In this document: in pieces, positions 59,818 to 64,000 of the stretch | How the letters are laid out: every line of letters starts with the position of its first letter | Numbering within the stretch: position 1 is the first letter of the stretch | NCBI GenBank assembly: GCA_964247055.1 | Contig: OZ176054.1 | Span: forward strand, 3,100,001 to 3,164,000 | Reading direction: 5' to 3' | From: Paragordius varius | Lineage: Eukaryota > Nematomorpha | DNA length: 64,000 nucleotides | The notes under the pieces: generated by a model | Databases searched by the model: none | What the model was told of the DNA's origin: nothing | Seen by the model: only the letters and a program-made list of their open reading frames with translations | Made by a program: the position numbers and the translations under genes

Positions 59818-61415
59818 CTCTTTGCTTTTATAGATAAGGCAATTTTGTTCAAATCCCATATATAATTTACGAATTCACAAAATTATTTATCAATTATGTA
59901 AATAATAATTTTATTCAACATGGTTTTAACTATCCTATTTTATTGTTTTCGATCTATGCCTTCTAATAAATAGGTTTTGGAATTCAACACTATTGTATAG
60001 ACCTTTTAAAGCATAACAAAATATGCGAAAATACTGCGGTAAATTAAGATGAAGTAAAATAAATATTGATTCCTGATTTTTAGCTCACGAGATTTCAATA
60101 AAAAAAGGGAAAATATATAAAAGAAAATAACGAAATACAGTAAAAATTAGTAAATACGGACAAAACGTGAAATTAAAATCTTATATTTTTTTCTAAAATA
60201 CAACCATATCTTTTTAATCTTGATTTTAAATATAACTGATTGTTTCAAACTACAAAGTATGTAAAATAGAATTCTATATTGGTAACACAATCAATTATAT
60301 ATTTTACGATTGTGATTAAATATATAGCAAAAATTAAGGAAAAGTATGGTTGTCTTTTGTCTTTATATTATTACATTTTGTCCGTATAATTTCCATTTTT
60401 ACTGTAAATCTCTTTACAAGCTTGCAAAAATTTGGATGTCAAAAATTCAAGTTATAAAACCTTGTTTTGTCGCGATCTTTTGCATTGCCAAAAAACCCGA
60501 TGTTTCCCAATCAAATAAGAAGAAAATATTATTTATGATACATTTTTGTCTTAATACAGGTATGTGTTCTCTCAGCTTTTAAAATTATGTATGAAATTTG
60601 GTTTTAAAGGGAAAATATCCTTTACTATATATCTTTTTTAACAGTTTAAAACAGAATGAAGAAACAAATGAGACAAATATTTAGATTTATAGGCAAAAAG
60701 ACAAGAAAATTGGAAAATATAAATAAAATTCGTGATAATTTCTAAATATCAATAAATGCAATCATGGGTGTAACATCTGAAACTCTCTCAAATGGAACGT
60801 CAAAATATAAAGCTTTAAACAAGAGGCATACATACATCGAAATCAATATTTTTTAAACACTAAGACATAATTTTTTTTCGAAAATTGGAATCACCAGACA
60901 TAGATTGAGAATTAATATAGAAACTCCCTTTTTTAACGCTTATCCGAGGTGTGGATGACCACTTAAAAAATCGAATTAAAAAGAGCTATTACGTATTATT
61001 ATGCGCACTTAAGCCCAATTTTTTAAATTGTTTATGGCGTGTTATAATATATTTGATTGGTTAAGATCAGGAAGGATTGCTTTCATAAGCGGCAAATACC
61101 GGTTCTTATCTGATCGGGCGAAAGAAATCAACCCTTGACTACCCAATATTTAATTAAAATATTTAAAATATTAATTACATTTTGCTCATGCATTCAACCA
61201 AAGATAGGGTTAGTGATTTGAGAATAAAGGTCCAAAGATCTACTTAAATACTTCAATTAATCAAAACACTATTTTATTATAAGATTACTCAGCAGGACAC
61301 GGCTCCTTATAACCCAATGCCTATTCTAAATTGCATCTAAAAATCGATTGTCTAACAGATTTAACATTTCCGCTTTTAGAATGTCAATAATAAATAAATA
61401 TAAATAAAATGCAGA
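59817..61415. other. Gene-free region
   Basis: No gene I can support. The ORF at 60346-60582 (+) lacks any recognisable domain and reads like translated AT-rich DNA. No terminal repeats or hairpins stand out. Confidence 0.5.
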
Positions 61416-61423
61416 ATAAAAGG

Positions 61424-62757
61424 TGGCGAAACTACGGGGAGCTAGGGGGAGCAGTGTGGGGGGCCCAAGGCAAAAAAGGGGCCCTTTTTTATTATTTACA
61501 TTAAATTTGGACCCCCTTTCTATTTTGCGAGAAGGGGGGGGGGGGGGGGGGGCAAAATTTATTACCTTTATTTTATTTAGAGATAGATATGTAAGTAATG
61601 ATTGCCTGATTGTAAGTATACTGGCAAAGAATAAAGAGAATTATTATTAATAGAAAGGTAGAAAAAGCGAAAAAATGCATTTTTTCACTTATCTCAATAA
61701 GCGGTTTTATTACAAGTTGATAATTAATAGACACCTTTATCTCTCCACAGAGCTCGAAAATTTAAATATAAACTTATTAAAATTATATAACCGCAAAAAA
61801 AGATGCCATGGAAATGGCAATAAAATGGGGCATTATTAAACCTGTTTTTAGTGAAAAGAGACATAAAATTATTAAAAGACATATTGATGAACTTGCCGAT
61901 GACTATAGATTTTCTAATTTAGAGAATAAGTTTAGAGTGAATGTTTTCAATAAAATTTTAGATATTGTATTTTTCAGTTAAAAAACAGATTCGGCAGTTT
62001 TTATAGCGTAGCGGATATGTTTTTATTTCTGCTTCCAAATTATCAATTCAGCTAAAAATTTAATAATTTGATTATCCAAACGATTTGAGTGAATATTTTC
62101 CGATTAAAATAGTGTCAGTTTCTAATTCGCTTAAAAATAAGATCGCTCAAATTAACAATGTCAGGTAATTTGCAGAGCTAGTAGTTATTAATCACCCAAC
62201 AGTTTCAGCCAGTTGTGATGAAGTTATAACATGCTTATTGTTTTTGACTTTACAAGTTACGGTTGCTACAGCGGAACGTTCATTCTCAAAGTTAAAAATA
62301 ATTAAAAATAACATTAGAAGCACGATGGCTGAAAAAAGATTGAGCATTTTATCATTACTATAATTGAAGCCGAGATGGCGGATCAAATGGATAAAAAAGA
62401 TATAATTTGAAAATTTGCTCACGCAAAATTGAGAAAACGAAATTTTAAAACATGATTTTCTGAATAATAGATGCTCTTAATAAGTTATTAATCATTTTAA
62501 ACTTTAAAAATGAACGTTAAGATTAAGGAATTGGCGGTGGTTAGGGTCAGCGGGTGGCTGTTAATTATTATATATAACTTTTAAACTCAGGATGCCAAGT
62601 AATGTAAACATTATCATTTTTAAATATAATATTTCTTTACGAATCTAAGTGATGCGCGAGGTGAAAAGCTAACTGCAAATAATTTTTTGGGGGGGAAGGG
62701 GGGCCAGTATTTAAATATTTCAGGGGGGAGGGGGCGCAATCTATAGTTCCGCCACTG
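61424..62757 (+). mobile_element. hAT transposon remnant with decayed transposase C-terminus
   Basis: It is flanked by the 8-mer ataaaagg (61416-61423 and 62758-62765). The right end is 'tagttccgccactg' and the left keeps the inverted 'tggcgaaacta', having lost the first CAG. Inside, on the plus strand at 61800-62450, are scraps of hAT transposase: 'MAIKWGIIKPVFSEKRHK', then around 62250-62340 pieces matching 'ATAERSFSKLKIIKN', and 'EAEMADQMDKKDII' at the end. GC-rich subterminal DNA includes 19 consecutive G at 61534-61552. Confidence 0.8.
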
Positions 62758-62765
62758 ATAAAAGG

Positions 62766-63732
62766 TAAAAAAATTATCATCAATGATATGGTTTTGAGTT
62801 GGGGTAACTTTTTCTAATCTCTTATAAATCAGTTAATTTAATTAAATATCCCATTATTCCTTAATTTGAAATCGAGCTTTCACAGTTTACTTTAATTTTG
62901 AGTTTTTATCATATTGAAACATATATTTTTTCACATGAACAACATATGTTAAAATTTAAATGGCCATTATTATTAATTTTATAAGCGATCACAGTCACAC
63001 CCCTTTTCATAGGGTTTAAGCAAAAACTATTTTGATTATTCATAATAATTTATTTGTAATTTTTATCGGAACGATTTGATCATCGCGCTATCACAGCTAA
63101 AAAATAACTAAACCTTATTTTGATAATTGAAGTTTATGGTTGAGAGGGCGTTAGGTAATTTATATTTAGCTAACATTTTGGCATAGTTAAATGTTTTGGT
63201 GATAAATTTAAGCGTGAAAGTTTTTTTATTAGAGTTTTCCAAGTATTATTTTACATATATAATATATTCGCCTTTATACTCTATACATCCTGGCAAAAAT
63301 TAGTCCTTTAACAACAAAATATAATGTCATACTTTATATTGGCAAATTATTAAAGTTTTAACGTTCAATCAATTACTAAACTACATAAATAGTTAAACGA
63401 ACTTTAAAAGATATATTGATTCAAAAAAATTTTAAGGATAATCAAATAAGTCTAATTATTAATATAAATTATGGTTGGTCTTAAAATTAAGTTATATATA
63501 TATATATATATATAAGTAAAATTGTAATTGAGATTTATAAGGGATCTTAGATAGACTGTTACGTCTGTCCTCTATATAAAACCGCGGTCATTAAACCGGT
63601 GGTCGAAAAGAAAAAAAAGGAAATTGTACTCGAGTGGTCCGTTTGTTTGGTTATTAAAAATATAAATTTAATTTAAAAATATTATTTATATATATATATA
63701 TATATATTTATTCGAGCCAATATACTTTAACT
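62766..63732. other. Gene-free region with an isolated promoter-like patch
   Basis: AT-rich without ORFs. At 63570-63610 the sequence 'ctctatataaaaccgcgg' followed by 'attaaaccggtggtcg' contains a TATA-box-like word and a GC-richer imperfect palindrome (ccgcggtc / ggtggtc) that stand out from the background. Nothing downstream in the window is a gene, so its role is unknown. Confidence 0.35.
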
Positions 63733-64000
63733 CAGTAGGTTCCCAACCTTTTTTTGTTCACGCCCCACCAAATTGAAAATAAAAATTCTGGCGCCCTTTC
63801 TCAAAAAAATTCAAGATATATAATATTATGAAAATCCTATGAGATCCTTATATCTGCATTTTTTGAAATATTTCCTCCAGATCTGTAACAATTCTTAATA
63901 ATTCGCACCTGAAATCCTTAAATTTGCTTCTAGTATTTTTTTTATTGCCAGATTTTTCGCCCCCCTAGATTATTCTACGCCTCTCTTTTGGGAACCACTG
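63733..64000. mobile_element. hAT-type MITE reaching the window edge
   Basis: It begins 'cagtaggttcccaacc' and ends with 'ttgggaaccactg' exactly at the last base, inverted ends of the widespread CAGTGGTTCCCAA hAT type. The inside has 'cacgccccacc' and 'ttcgcccccctag', the usual GC-rich subterminal words. The right target duplication lies outside the window, so it cannot be checked. Confidence 0.8.

Noticed and set aside
61423-61650. 75-aa ORF containing poly-Gly
   Set aside because: It is produced by the G homopolymer and terminal region of a hAT remnant.

Overview
The window is AT-rich nuclear DNA from an animal. Every host gene has animal orthologues, has GT-AG introns and is transcribed singly. 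At least eight host genes can be read exon by exon. They are the p97/VCP adaptor p47 (NSFL1C), the mitochondrial F-type ATP synthase factor B/DMAC2-like protein, the splicing factor CDC5L, a secreted single-IGFBP-domain protein, ribosomal protein L34 (eL34), a PDRG1-like prefoldin-related protein, a TASOR/TEX15-type pseudo-PARP (DUF3715) protein, and the replication clamp PCNA. A short secreted-peptide ORF is a possible ninth. I see no bacterial operons, CRISPR arrays, tRNA or rRNA genes, and no LTR retroelement, Polinton or other virus-like copy.

Intron sizes fall into two classes. Twelve introns in five genes are only 23-29 nt long, one of 57 and one of 58 nt follow, and the rest are 158 nt to 8.9 kb. 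From memory, introns near 26 nt are described for dicyemid mesozoans. That lineage, or another animal with very small introns, is my best guess, but it is inference only.

Layout: 1-1.7 kb LINE scrap and nothing clear; 1.8-7.5 kb p47 (+); 7.9-17.4 kb ATP synthase factor B (-), convergent with p47 and carrying an 8.4-kb nest of hAT transposons with a 3-kb-armed palindrome in its single intron; 17.5-28.4 kb CDC5L (+), divergent from factor B across 68 bp and carrying a 5'-inverted RTE LINE in intron 11; 29.2-29.7 kb IGFBP-domain gene (-); 29.9-32.7 kb another hAT with a Helitron-like insert; 34.5-34.8 kb peptide ORF (-); 37.5-38.4 kb fold-back element then RPL34 (+); 40.6-44.9 kb two further hATs; 45.2-49.4 kb PDRG1-like (-) and TASOR-like (+) genes, divergent across 87 bp; 51.1-52.5 kb PCNA (-); 52.5-64 kb mostly gene-poor DNA with hAT-type elements.

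The host genes are mostly housekeeping (protein extraction, ATP synthase, splicing, translation, replication) and do not form one pathway. The functional contrast is between many DNA transposons and a gene of the family whose vertebrate members (TASOR, TEX15) silence transposable elements. Exact 8-bp target duplications on most hAT copies show that many insertions are structurally well preserved.
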